Positions 6,501 to 14,593 of a stretch of 36,883 nt of DNA are shown here, one piece after another. Where the stretch lies: the NCBI GenBank assembly GCA_047626155.1, contig JBLHRR010000037.1, positions 1-36,883 on the forward strand, in the 5' to 3' direction. Within the stretch, counting starts at the first letter, position 1; every line of letters starts with the position of its first letter. The position numbers were made by a program, and so were the translations under genes. This DNA comes from CALGLS01 sp047626155 (GTDB taxonomy: Bacteria; Bacteroidota; Bacteroidia; Chitinophagales; Saprospiraceae). The notes below the pieces were generated by a model. It searched no databases. It saw only the letters and a list, made by a program, of their open reading frames with translations, and was not told the DNA's origin.

Positions 6501-7637
6501 TCACCTAAAATACTCGAACCTTTTCTCATTACTTAATTCTATATTATAACGACAAACCCCATTTAAAGTACCAAACCAAATGGCCCCGTCTTTATCTTCT
6601 ATAATTCCAAAAAACATATCCTGCTGTTCCGTAACCTGACTAACTGTTGGCTTCATATCTAACAATGTTTTTACATCATACCTACTCAGCTTCCATCTGT
6701 TTGCATTCCCGTCAACTGCCGAACTCGTCCAAATATTCCCTTCTTTATCTTCGTAAATATAACCCACAAAATCCGTCGAGTACTTGGTAAGTGAATTTCC
6801 ATTAAAAAGAAAAAGTCCATCAAAACGCCAAAATCCGTCATTGCCACCAAGCCAGATATTACCTTTCTTGTCTTCGATGATGGAGCGGACATTTACAAAA
6901 GGGGCGCCTTGTTTGTTTTTAAAAATGGTAAAGGTATTTCCTTTTGGGCCTTTAGTAAGTAGGCTGCTATCAGAATAAAAGGCCTCGCCTCTGCTTCCAA
7001 ACCAAAATTTTCCTTTTTTGTCTTCTATGATCGAATTAATATCACCATTAGGTAAGCCATTTTCGGTGCTGAAATTGCGAAAGCTTAAGATGCTGGCAGA
7101 AGGATCGCAACAACTGATTCCTGCCTGAGTACCGAACCAAATATGCCCACTTTTATCTTCATAAATACAACCAACGCTATCATTGACCAACCCGTTTTTT
7201 GTCGTAATATTCGTAAATGATTCCCCATCATAGCGATAGAGTCCTGCGCCGATAGTCCCAAACCAAATGATTCCATTACTATCTTCTAACATTGAGAATA
7301 CACGAAAGCGTCTTAAGCCTTCTTTATTGGTAAAGTTGGTAAATGATTCCCCATCGTAACGAATGATTCCATCCCAAGTGGCAAACCAATAATGTCCGTT
7401 TCTATCTTGCAAAACGTTACGGGTGATACGCTCTGGCCCCTTGGAAGTGGTGAAGGTTTGAGTCCCGTTGAAGTAAGGATCCACCTCATCTACCTTGCTT
7501 TCTGATGCTATGATTTGGTCTGTTGTTTCAGTAGGTAGCTCTGTTGTTTCTTGCCCCTTGCAGGACGTAAGAAAAAGTAGAGAAAGAAAAAGGAAATAGA
7601 GTGGGGTAGCAGTGACTACCGTTTTTAAAGTTGACAT
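6501..7637 (-). CDS. Two-component-regulator propeller (Reg_prop) lipoprotein
   Basis: The 378-residue protein starts with a lipoprotein signal (LLFLTSC; lipidated Cys at about 26). The rest is a β-propeller of about seven repeats with the core EDKxGxIWFGT (for example EDSNGIIWFGT, EDKSGHIWFGT, EDKKGKFWFGS, EDKKGNIWLGG, EDKEGNIWTSS, EDKDGAIWFGT), each followed by a YDGESFTNFT-like strand. This is the Reg_prop module, which in hybrid two-component systems senses ligands in the periplasm. There is no histidine kinase, transmembrane signalling helix or output domain here, so it is a free-standing lipid-anchored propeller. Start ATG at 7637; a TAnnTTTG box lies 32 bases upstream. Partner unknown. 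Confidence 0.92.
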   Translation of the reverse strand: MSTLKTVVTATPLYFLFLSLLFLTSCKGQETTELPTETTDQIIASESKVDEVDPYFNGTQTFTTSKGPERITRNVLQDRNGHYWFATWDGIIRYDGESFTNFTNKEGLRRFRVFSMLEDSNGIIWFGTIGAGLYRYDGESFTNITTKNGLVNDSVGCIYEDKSGHIWFGTQAGISCCDPSASILSFRNFSTENGLPNGDINSIIEDKKGKFWFGSRGEAFYSDSSLLTKGPKGNTFTIFKNKQGAPFVNVRSIIEDKKGNIWLGGNDGFWRFDGLFLFNGNSLTKYSTDFVGYIYEDKEGNIWTSSAVDGNANRWKLSRYDVKTLLDMKPTVSQVTEQQDMFFGIIEDKDGAIWFGTLNGVCRYNIELSNEKRFEYFR

Positions 7638-7668
7638 GGCGCAGGTTTTAAATGGGTTTGAAATAAAA

Positions 7669-7676
7669 CAAAGCTA
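7669..7676 (-). promoter_or_regulatory. Putative -7 box of the propeller gene
   Basis: On the minus strand the sequence is tagctttg, matching TAnnTTTG, placing transcription start about 25 bases before the ATG. No clear -33 TTG is visible. Confidence 0.4.
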
Positions 7677-7760
7677 CACTATTAGATAGGATACTTTCGT
7701 GCTTTGGATCTGTTTAACAGCTTTGTAACAGGTGACATGCTCTAGGTGAAAAACTCAAAT

Positions 7761-7800
7761 AAATAAAAAAAGAACTAAGGCCTAAACCTTAGCTCTTTCA
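7761..7800 (-). terminator. Intrinsic terminator of the M56/BlaI operon
   Basis: The stem aaagaactaagg pairs with ccttagctcttt (one mismatch) around a short loop, followed on the minus strand by a T-run. It lies about 60 bases after the M56 gene stop codon. Confidence 0.85.
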
Positions 7801-7857
7801 TTTGAAGCATTTTAGGATCAATAAAAAATAATCCCTAACATGCTATTTACTTCAATT

Positions 7858-9333
7858 CTATATTGCTTCCTTAAGATAAACCATTACGCTATCGCCTCTT
7901 CCTTTCTTAACAGATATATTATATCCATCTTCTTTTTGTTCCAATAGTTCCACTGCCTTATTACCAGTGATTTCTTTTCCCGCTAAATAGAAAGTCGCCC
8001 CACCATCTTTAGAAGCAAGCTCTTTGATGTGCTCGATTGGATTTGGCGGCGGTGGAGGAGGCGCGACGGGAGGGCGTGGCACTTTTACTGTTGGTGCTGT
8101 CGGAGGGGTATTGTTATTAATTCTATGCACACCTTTTGGTGCTTTTGGTGCTTTTAGCTCTTTTGGCGCCTTTGGCGGATGAGGGGGGTGGGGTGGAGCT
8201 AAAGCTCCCTTGTTATTTCTTAACAATACTTTTCCATCTGCTTCAATTTCAATCAAAGTTCCCTCAGGGAGTGGTTCTAATTTTTCAGCAAGCGGATTCG
8301 GAGGTGGCGGTGGTATTTTTGCTTTTTCGGCAGCGGTCATATCCGCATAAGGTTTGTATATTTTTTGCCCCTCCTTGTTTTCTCGAACAATAGTTGCATT
8401 TTTTAAGTATTCTTCTTTGTCCTGTTCACTTACTTCCTTAAGTTGTTGAGCGTTGGTTTTGCTACAAGAGAAGAGCATTAATAAGCAGGCAAATAAGGGA
8501 AGAGTGGCAGAAGCAAAGAGAAAGTTTTTTCTACGCGAAGTGCTTTTTGTCATCATTGTTAAACGTTTTTTTGTTACTAAAAAATTCAAATTGCTGGCCA
8601 GGTATACCTTACTTAAAGTGGCCTTATCCAAAAGCAGTTCTTGGTAGTCGCGCACCCGTCGGTGGGATTTTATAACCTGTTCGTCTGCTAAGAATTCATG
8701 ATTGAGTTGCATGGCTCGTTTGTATGGAATTAGAAATGGGTTGTACCAAAATAATACCTGTAGAAATTCGATGAGAATAACATCTAAAGAATGCCATTGT
8801 CGAGCATGCGTAAGTTCGTGGGTGAAAAGTGCGGCTTCTATTTGTTGATTTTGATAGTCCGACTTATTTATGAAAATGTATTTTCCAAAAGTGTGGGGGA
8901 GTACCTGCTCTTTCAATAATACGAGTATCGCTCCTTTGTAAGTTACTTGTTTGTTATAAAATGATTTTCGTAATAATATTGTTATATTGAAACAGAATCG
9001 GATAAGGAGCAAGGCGCTTATAAGCAGATATCCAATAGTAGAAATTTGACTAATACTTATCGTCTCTTCCTTAATGTTACTTTCCTCAGGAGATAGAAAC
9101 AATATTTCTCCTGTTGCCTCTATGATTTGTGAAGTCGGTTCCGATGCACTTGTAAAATTAAAAATATCAATAGCAATTTCCGTTTCTACCACGGGTACTA
9201 TAAACGAAAAGAATAGTCCCAGTAATAAAAACCATCGATTGAAAAGATGCATTTTTTTATCTTCAAAAAGCAAAAGGTAAGTCCCTAATACCATTGCCAG
9301 ACAGAGCCCTGATTTGATAAGGTAAAGTATCAT
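7858..9333 (-). CDS. M56 (BlaR1/MecR1-type) antirepressor metalloprotease
   Basis: The 491-residue membrane protein has helices at about residues 3-22, 33-50, 97-118 and 269-289. The zinc-protease motif HELTH is at 172-176 with the downstream ligand glutamate in NHEFLADE (E213). M56 proteases cleave BlaI/MecI repressors upon an external signal. The extracytoplasmic C-terminal part is not a penicillin-binding sensor. It begins after a lipobox-like FSC, runs through a proline-rich region (about 340-430, with PPPPPNP, PPHPPHPP and PPPPPPNP) and ends in a small charged domain (about 432-491, ATFYLAGKEITGNKAVELL). The ATG overlaps the stop of the upstream repressor gene by 4 bases (translational coupling). 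The ligand is unknown. Confidence 0.92.
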   Translation of the reverse strand: MILYLIKSGLCLAMVLGTYLLLFEDKKMHLFNRWFLLLGLFFSFIVPVVETEIAIDIFNFTSASEPTSQIIEATGEILFLSPEESNIKEETISISQISTIGYLLISALLLIRFCFNITILLRKSFYNKQVTYKGAILVLLKEQVLPHTFGKYIFINKSDYQNQQIEAALFTHELTHARQWHSLDVILIEFLQVLFWYNPFLIPYKRAMQLNHEFLADEQVIKSHRRVRDYQELLLDKATLSKVYLASNLNFLVTKKRLTMMTKSTSRRKNFLFASATLPLFACLLMLFSCSKTNAQQLKEVSEQDKEEYLKNATIVRENKEGQKIYKPYADMTAAEKAKIPPPPPNPLAEKLEPLPEGTLIEIEADGKVLLRNNKGALAPPHPPHPPKAPKELKAPKAPKGVHRINNNTPPTAPTVKVPRPPVAPPPPPPNPIEHIKELASKDGGATFYLAGKEITGNKAVELLEQKEDGYNISVKKGRGDSVMVYLKEAI

Positions 9334-9707
9334 TGTTTTTTCTTTTTCTTTTTAATTTCTTGATCAATTACTTTGCGCAAAGCCTCTAACTCTTCCGTAG
9401 AAAGGTCTGTTGCTTTCGTGAAAAAGGAAGCAAAGGTGGAAGCAGAATTACCAAAGAAGTTATTTATTAAGCCACGGAAATGCTTTGAGAAATAATCTGA
9501 TTTGGCCACTAAGGGAAAATATTCTCTTGATTTCCCAACGGAGTTATAATCAATAAATCCTTTATCTCTCATTCTTTTTAATAGGGTAGCAATAGTAGTA
9601 GCGGCAGGTTTAGGCACGCCGTATTCTTTTATAATATCCTTCATGAAAGCTTTATCTAACTTCCATATATGCTGCATGACTTCCTCTTCTGTTTTTGATA
9701 ACTTCAT
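9330..9707 (-). CDS. BlaI/MecI-family winged-helix repressor
   Basis: The 125-residue protein is a Penicillinase_R-type repressor. Its N-terminal winged helix spans about residues 1-75 (KLSKTEEEVMQHIWKLD, PAATTIATLLKRMRDKGFI) and includes the conserved wing (GKSREYFPLV). A dimerisation helix region follows (about 75-125), ending in a poly-lysine tail (IKKKKKKQ). It represses its own operon by binding TACA-NN-TGTA dyads; two such palindromes overlap the promoter at 9721-9768. The M56 protease gene follows with a 4-base overlap and would inactivate it. Besides the operon itself, targets could include the divergent lipoprotein gene at 9861, whose promoter lies about 60 bases away. Confidence 0.95.
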   Translation of the reverse strand: MKLSKTEEEVMQHIWKLDKAFMKDIIKEYGVPKPAATTIATLLKRMRDKGFIDYNSVGKSREYFPLVAKSDYFSKHFRGLINNFFGNSASTFASFFTKATDLSTEELEALRKVIDQEIKKKKKKQ

Positions 9708-9720
9708 TGACTGGTTTTAT

Positions 9721-9768
9721 TTTGTTCTACAAATGTAGAACAAAAATATCATTTCTACAAGTGTAGAA
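9721..9768 (-). promoter_or_regulatory. Two BlaI-type operators overlapping the operon promoter
   Basis: Operator 1 is a perfect 24-base palindrome at 9721-9744 (centre tacaaatgta). Operator 2 is a palindrome at 9753-9768 (ttctacaagtgtagaa). Their centres are 28 bases apart. On the minus strand, tacatttg (complement of 9730-9737) matches the -7 consensus TAnnTTTG and lies inside operator 1. A ttg (complement of 9758-9760), 20 bases further upstream, lies inside operator 2. A bound repressor would therefore cover both promoter boxes. The transcription start would be near 9723, giving a leader of about 16 bases. Confidence 0.88.
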
Positions 9769-9825
9769 GAGTTTTTCTTTTGGGGTGGTTTTTTTAGTGC
9801 GTCTGTTATTTTAGATAGTTGTTGT

Positions 9826-9833
9826 TATATTTG
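9826..9833 (+). promoter_or_regulatory. -7 box of the lipoprotein gene at 9861
   Basis: The sequence tatatttg matches TAnnTTTG. It predicts transcription from about 9840, downstream of the ATG at 9819, and so supports the start codon at 9861. Confidence 0.6.
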
Positions 9834-9860
9834 TGTGCACCAACCATAAAACCTAAAATA

Positions 9861-10622
9861 ATGCAACGATTCCTTTTCTATACCATGCTAACCTTCTTAG
9901 CCGCTTGTGGTCCCAACGTCCCCTCAGGTACTTCAGGAGAAGCAATGGCAAACGAAAGTGCTACCACTACCGAAATGACTAAAGTCACAGAAGGAAAAAC
10001 AGAAAGCGAACCAGAACCTAAGATTAAAAATACATCGGCCGCTCCTTTTTCTTCTTCACTAAGTATTTCCGATATAGAATTGGATAAGGAAAACAAACTA
10101 AGCGAAGAAAACCTCAAAATAGTTACCCAAAAAATAAAACAGGAATACGCTAGAATAGAGCAATTGGTAACTACCAATAACACAAGTCTCAAAGAACTAG
10201 AATTTGAATGCCCTGAAGATCCTCAAGGTGGTTCTTTCAAATTCCATTTCAATAATGATTCTCTACTAAAAGCAACCTACAGTTTTTATATGGGAGATCA
10301 TTTTGGCGGGGAATCGACTTACTACTTCCAGAATGATCAATTGTTTTTTGCATTCCATCAAAACAGTACCTGGAATTTCGCAGCTTCAGATACCGACGAG
10401 CCTGCTACTAGAGACGATATTAATGAGCAACGTGATTATTATTATCAAGGCAAGTTGGTGAATCGACTTTTTAAGGAGTATACCCATTTCTCTAATAAGA
10501 AGAAAACCCCTTCAAATAAAGTTCCTAATAAAACCATCGGTACACCACTGGATTATACTTATGAAGCTAGCAAGGTTTTAGAACTGGCTACAAAAGATGT
10601 TTTGACTTGCGAAGACCTTTAA
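9861..10622 (+). CDS. Hypothetical lipoprotein
   Basis: I choose the ATG at 9861 because it gives an immediate lipoprotein signal (MQRFLFYTMLTFLAAC; lipidated Cys at 16) and because the promoter box at 9826-9833 would leave an earlier ATG at 9819 outside the transcript. The 253-residue protein has a Ser/Thr/Glu-rich linker (about 17-70), a helical segment (SEENLKIVTQKIKQEYARIE) and a mixed region (FKFHFNNDSLLKATYSFYMG) that suggests a β-sheet fold. It ends in CEDL. I recognise no family. It is transcribed divergently from the BlaI operon. Confidence 0.8.
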   Translation: MQRFLFYTMLTFLAACGPNVPSGTSGEAMANESATTTEMTKVTEGKTESEPEPKIKNTSAAPFSSSLSISDIELDKENKLSEENLKIVTQKIKQEYARIEQLVTTNNTSLKELEFECPEDPQGGSFKFHFNNDSLLKATYSFYMGDHFGGESTYYFQNDQLFFAFHQNSTWNFAASDTDEPATRDDINEQRDYYYQGKLVNRLFKEYTHFSNKKKTPSNKVPNKTIGTPLDYTYEASKVLELATKDVLTCEDL

Positions 10623-10719
10623 GTAATCGATCTAAAGTTGTTATAACAATAAACAGGGATAACTTTAGAAATACACTAGCTTTCGGTTTAGAATACCAAT
10701 TACAGAAAAAATAATTATC

Positions 10720-11844
10720 ATGAAAATAAAGCCATTCAAATTGGAGCGGTATTATACGCTGAATGAGTTCTCCGCAGAATACTCCCTTTGTAATTCTGAT
10801 TGCGAATCAATGACTGTTAAAGAATTACTGGATTTAGAAGAAGGCGCGGATGAAAAATTCAATAACCTTTGGCTGGGATATACAGAGACAAAAGGGAACC
10901 CTCAATTAAGAGAAAATATTGCCGATACTTATACAGACATAACGGCGGATGATATGATAATCTGTACAGGTGCACAAGAACCTATCTATTTGTTTTCAAA
11001 AGCTAACCTGGATGCAAAAGATGAAGTAATTGCGCAAACACCTTGTTATCAATCCTTGCAGTCCGTCCCCGAAAGTATGGGTTGTAAAGTTTTAACTTGG
11101 GAAGTAAAGTATGAAGGAAGTCGCCCCACTTTTGATATAGAGGACTTGAAAAAAATGGTAACCGATAAAACCAAAATTATTTATTTGAACAGCCCTCATA
11201 ATCCTACTGGTTTTCATTTTTCAATTGCCGAACAACAGTCGATTATAGAAATAGCGAGAGCGCACAATGTCATTATATTTTGTGATGAAGTCTATCGAGA
11301 AATGGAGCATAGTCGGGAATATGCGATTCCTGCTTTTGCAGATGCCTACGAAAATGGAGTATCCATTGGCGTCATGTCAAAGTCTTATGGCTTGCCCGGA
11401 TTGAGGATTGGATGGGTGGCGACTAAGAACAAAGAGGTACTTAATAATATTGCCATACTGAAAGAATATACGACGATTTGTAATTCTGCGCCAAGTGAAT
11501 TTTTGGCTGGAGTTGCCCTTCGGAATAGACATGCAATCTTAAAACGAAACCTTGAAATCATAAAAAGTAACTTACCATTATTCGATGATTTTTTCAATAA
11601 ATACAGTGACTTATTTTCCTGGCATAAACCTACTGCTGGTCCAATTGCTTTAGTGAAAATGAACTTTGATACTGATGATATGGCATTTGCAGAGAGAGTA
11701 TTAAAAGAGCAAAAAGTATTGTTGCTCCCCGGAGGGATTTATGATTTTGAAGGATACTTTAGAATAGGCTTTGGTAGAAAGGAGATCCCCAAAGCACTCC
11801 AGGAGTTTGAAGTTTTTGTGAAAGAGAATTTAGTCAAAGCATGA
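10720..11844 (+). CDS. PLP-dependent aminotransferase, class I/II (fold type I)
   Basis: The 374-residue protein has the class I/II aminotransferase landmarks: GYTETKGNPQLRENIA (substrate loop), CTGAQEPIY (PLP phosphate loop), NSPHNPTG with N161, CDEVY with D189 and Y192, and SKSYGLPGLRIGW with the Schiff-base lysine K221 and R229. The C-terminal FRIGFGR supplies the likely carboxylate-binding arginine. The length and the short N-terminus resemble the capreomycidine synthase/VioD-like branch, but I see no arginine-derivative biosynthesis genes nearby, so the substrate is open. Cytoplasmic dimer expected. It stands alone: about 100 bases from the upstream lipoprotein and 348 bases before the next gene. 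Confidence 0.92.
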   Translation: MKIKPFKLERYYTLNEFSAEYSLCNSDCESMTVKELLDLEEGADEKFNNLWLGYTETKGNPQLRENIADTYTDITADDMIICTGAQEPIYLFSKANLDAKDEVIAQTPCYQSLQSVPESMGCKVLTWEVKYEGSRPTFDIEDLKKMVTDKTKIIYLNSPHNPTGFHFSIAEQQSIIEIARAHNVIIFCDEVYREMEHSREYAIPAFADAYENGVSIGVMSKSYGLPGLRIGWVATKNKEVLNNIAILKEYTTICNSAPSEFLAGVALRNRHAILKRNLEIIKSNLPLFDDFFNKYSDLFSWHKPTAGPIALVKMNFDTDDMAFAERVLKEQKVLLLPGGIYDFEGYFRIGFGRKEIPKALQEFEVFVKENLVKA

Positions 11845-12192
11845 AAATTGTTGAATGGGTAGATGAAGGCAAATTGATTCGATTTTCATAAGCGTTCAAT
11901 TTTTAGATTAAAAAAAGATCTAGTCATAAACTCTATTGTCTTATGGAAACTAAATTATGGCAAACCGGAAAAAACGAGTTACGGATATATCTCACATGCT
12001 TAGGGAAAGGGCATTTTCAGGAAGGAGTGATTACTGATATGTCTCTTTTACACTTTTTTATTTTTGGTAAAATACTCCACTAGTGGTGATTTAGACGTTA
12101 CATTATTATGCGAATAAACCCTTCGGCGCTCTAAACGTTATATTACCACTAGCATTAGTATAAGCTAGCATCATCAGGTCTAAAACAGCAAT
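11845..12192. other. Spacer with an imperfect inverted repeat
   Basis: No convincing gene is seen. A 46-codon open frame at 11943-12083 (METKLWQTGKNELRIY) has no recognisable family. An imperfect inverted repeat has its left arm near 12077-12102 (ccactagtggtgatttagac) and its right arm near 12133-12155 (taaacgttatattaccacta). It lies just upstream of the DUF2141 gene and could form a leader hairpin. Confidence 0.45.
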
Positions 12193-12621
12193 ATGAAACT
12201 ACCATTTCTCTTTCTAATCAGCCTTTTTTATTTAAATACTTGCGTTGCCCAAAGCGCTTCTTTGACTGTTACCATCCAAAACCTAAAGTCTACAAAGGGG
12301 AATATCCTCATCGGTCTCTACAACAAAGCAGAAGGTTTTTCTAAAGACGAGAATGCTATCAAAGGGGCCACGGTAGCCGTTACCGAAACTACTGTCAGTT
12401 ACACCTTCAAAGATCTACCAGCTGACGGCTACGCTCTAGCGCTCTTTCACGACAGCAACTCGGATGGAAAAATGAATACAAATATGGTTGGTTTTCCTAA
12501 AGAGAATTATGGGTTCTCTAACAATGCTTTTGGAAATTTTGGAACGGTCCCCGGTTTTGAAGAGGCCAAGGTGACAGTAGGAGAGGGGGAGCGGAAGGAG
12601 ATTGTTGTGGAGTTGAGGTGA
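12193..12621 (+). CDS. DUF2141 domain secreted protein
   Basis: The 142-residue protein has a signal peptide (MKLPFLFLISLFYLNTCVAQ) and a single DUF2141 domain (about 22-142). Family features are visible: ASLTVTIQNLKSTKGNILIG at the start, the FKDLPADGYALALFHDSNSD block, GKMNTNMVGFPKENYGFSNN and a final EIVVELR strand. The family is predicted to be a periplasmic β-sandwich with a calcium-like DxNxDGK loop (DSNSDGK here). The function is not known. It is monocistronic as far as the sequence shows. Confidence 0.9.
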   Translation: MKLPFLFLISLFYLNTCVAQSASLTVTIQNLKSTKGNILIGLYNKAEGFSKDENAIKGATVAVTETTVSYTFKDLPADGYALALFHDSNSDGKMNTNMVGFPKENYGFSNNAFGNFGTVPGFEEAKVTVGEGERKEIVVELR

Positions 12622-12666
12622 GGAGGAGGTTTGTTTTTGTAACAATACGACTACAATGCTCTGCTT

Positions 12667-12900
12667 GCCCCCAGCCTTTAAAGGGGAACTTCAGCGCGCA
12701 GGTGGCTCCATTAAGGTTTTTTAGAAAAGGAAAACTGATCTTTACCAAAAAATGAGATAGCCAGAAGCTTAAGTCGTAGACAAAGTCTCCAACCGCACAG
12801 CAGCCCTAGGTGGGACTAAAATTAAGATTACCGAAATGATTCTGGTTTACACAGGCGGGCGGATCTCCCCTTTAGAGGCCGAGGGCAGCGCAGGCCATAG
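12667..12900. repeat. Inverted pair of ccccagcc/ggggag repeat blocks
   Basis: The two blocks at about 12667-12710 and 12852-12900 are approximate reverse complements, both GC-rich against an AT-rich background. They resemble the remnants at 2678 and 3937. A structured transcript or a degraded mobile palindromic unit are both possible. Confidence 0.45.
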
Positions 12901-12913
12901 CTTCCCCCCCCCA

Positions 12914-12960
12914 ACAAAAAAAAAGGTACCACCAATCACAAAGATCAATGATACCTTTTT
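12914..12960 (-). terminator. Terminator-like hairpin after lpdA
   Basis: An A-run with ggta (12923-12926) pairs with taccttttt (12951-12960). On the minus strand the hairpin is followed by a T-run about 40-90 bases after the lpdA stop. It could also end plus-strand transcripts. Confidence 0.6.
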
Positions 12961-12975
12961 TACGTATAAAGCGCA

Positions 12976-13004
12976 GTTAACGTTTAAGTTAACAGTTTAA
13001 GTTA
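12976..13004. repeat. Motif E (gttaac-gtttaagtta), copy next to lpdA stop
   Basis: The sequence gttaacgtttaagttaac followed by agtttaagtta overlaps the lpdA stop codon (13002-13004). A close relative lies at 23545-23574, just before dinB, and shorter forms at 1730-1740 (inverted) and 1832-1847. Confidence 0.55.
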
Positions 13005-14399
13005 TATGTGGATCACTTCCCCATAAGCCGCCGCCGCAGCTTCCATCACCGCCTCACTCATCGTTGGATGCGGGTGAATTGTTTTGATGATTTCATGACC
13101 AGTAGTTTCCAATTTACGGATGGCAACCACCTCCGCGATCATCTCCGTAACGTTGTAACCCATCATGTGAGCACCTAAGCACTCGCCATATTTAGCATCA
13201 AAAATTAGCTTAACGAAACCTTCCTTAGCTCCAGAAGCGCTTGCTTTACCAGAAGCAGAGAATGGAAATTTACCAACTTTAATTTCGTAACCAGCTGCTT
13301 TCGCTTCCGCTTCTGTATAACCCACTGAAGCCACTTCAGGAGAACAGTAAGTACACGAAGGAATATTGTTATAATTAATAGGCTCTGGAGATTGGCCTGC
13401 AATTTTTTCTACACAGATGATCCCTTCCGCAGAAGCGACGTGTGCTAGAGCAGCGCCAGGAACAATATCACCGATAGCATAAATATTAGCCTCGCTGGTT
13501 TTGTAAAATTGATCAACTGTAATTAAGCCACGATCTGTCTTGATGCCCAATTCTTCGAGTCCAATGTTTTCTGTATTTGGAGAAACACCAGTTGCAGAGA
13601 GTACAATATCACAGTCGATAACTTCTGTGGTTCCTTTCTTTCTATTTGTAACAGTAACTTTACAACCTTTGCCGGAAGTGTCTACATTATCTACAGAAGT
13701 GTTTGCTAAAACCTTGATGCCTTTCTTTTTGAAAGCGCGACCCAGTTCTTTAGATACATCTGCATCTTCGCGAGGTACCAATCCTTGCTCCATGTATTCA
13801 ACGATGGTTACATCTGTACCAATAGAGTTGTAGAAATAAGCGAACTCAGTACCAATAGCTCCTGCACCGATAACCACCATTTTCTTAGGTTGCTTCTCCA
13901 AAGTCATAGCCAGGCGGTAGCCGATTACTTTTTTATTGTCAATTGGCACATTAGGTAATGCTTTTGCACGGCCACCTGTAGCAACGATGATATTTTTAGC
14001 AGAGTAACGAGTGGTCTTACCCGCTTCGTCGGTGACGTCAACCTTTGTCCCCTTTGCCAACTTACCGGTTCCCATAATGACGTCAATCTTATTTTTACGC
14101 ATTAGGAAGTTCACCCCTTTACTCATTCCATTTGCTATATCGCGGCTACGACTGACCATACCCGTGAAGTCGGCTTCGGCTCCCTTTACCTTGATGCCAT
14201 AATCGGCAGCATGGCTAATATATTCAAATACCTGTGCTGATTTCAGCAAGGCTTTGGTAGGAATACAGCCCCAGTTCAAGCAAATACCACCTAGCGCTTC
14301 GCGCTCTACAACGGCTACTTTCAATCCCAATTGTGATGCTCTAATAGCAGCGACATAGCCGCCAGGCCCACTTCCAACAATGATCAGATCGTAATTCAT
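13002..14399 (-). CDS. lpdA: Dihydrolipoyl dehydrogenase (E3)
   Basis: The 465-residue flavoprotein reoxidises dihydrolipoamide of 2-oxoacid dehydrogenase complexes and the glycine cleavage system, passing electrons to NAD+. The FAD-binding GSGPGGY lies at about residues 9-15. The redox-active disulphide is in CLNWGC (C40, C45). The NAD-binding loop GAGAIGTEF is near the middle, and the second FAD motif is IYAIGD. The C-terminal catalytic HPT-x-x-E dyad is H444/E449. The length is normal for the family. No E1 or E2 gene is adjacent, so the partner complex cannot be told. A TAnnTTTG box lies 38-45 bases upstream, and a terminator-like hairpin downstream. Confidence 0.97.
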   Translation of the reverse strand: MNYDLIIVGSGPGGYVAAIRASQLGLKVAVVEREALGGICLNWGCIPTKALLKSAQVFEYISHAADYGIKVKGAEADFTGMVSRSRDIANGMSKGVNFLMRKNKIDVIMGTGKLAKGTKVDVTDEAGKTTRYSAKNIIVATGGRAKALPNVPIDNKKVIGYRLAMTLEKQPKKMVVIGAGAIGTEFAYFYNSIGTDVTIVEYMEQGLVPREDADVSKELGRAFKKKGIKVLANTSVDNVDTSGKGCKVTVTNRKKGTTEVIDCDIVLSATGVSPNTENIGLEELGIKTDRGLITVDQFYKTSEANIYAIGDIVPGAALAHVASAEGIICVEKIAGQSPEPINYNNIPSCTYCSPEVASVGYTEAEAKAAGYEIKVGKFPFSASGKASASGAKEGFVKLIFDAKYGECLGAHMMGYNVTEMIAEVVAIRKLETTGHEIIKTIHPHPTMSEAVMEAAAAAYGEVIHI

Positions 14400-14436
14400 A
14401 TTATCTATTCTTTTTTTTAGTTTTTGAAAATCGCTG

Positions 14437-14444
14437 CAAATATA
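14437..14444 (-). promoter_or_regulatory. -7 box of lpdA
   Basis: On the minus strand the sequence is tatatttg (TAnnTTTG), followed by a purine-rich leader (ctaaaaaaaagaatagataat) of about 30 bases to the ATG. The -33 box is not obvious. Confidence 0.5.
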
Positions 14445-14593
14445 GAAAAAGGATGGGGCATCTTCAGTGGTGAAAAGTCCGATGAGTCATTATTTACACT
14501 AGAATGATGTGAATTGTACCTATTTTAGATTCATTTGCATGAAAATATGGCTAAAAGCGACATAAGTCATAAAAATATAGTGGATTTAGTAAG

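Larger units (their letters stand above)
12622..13001. other. Spacer with an inverted pair of palindromic repeats
   Basis: No gene is seen. A gcccccagcctttaaagggg block at about 12667-12686 faces an inverted counterpart (ctcccctttagaggccgagg) at about 12869-12888. A hairpin terminator and a gttaacgtttaagttaac motif close the spacer next to the lpdA stop codon. Confidence 0.55.

Noticed and set aside
10720..11844. Aminotransferase considered as part of a peptide-antibiotic (capreomycidine) pathway
   Set aside because: No nonribosomal peptide synthetase, hydroxylase or other pathway gene lies in the window.
11943..12083. 46-codon open frame METKLWQTGKNELRIY…
   Set aside because: No family, no promoter box or leader signal, and composition typical of the spacer. 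Kept only as a note in the spacer entry.
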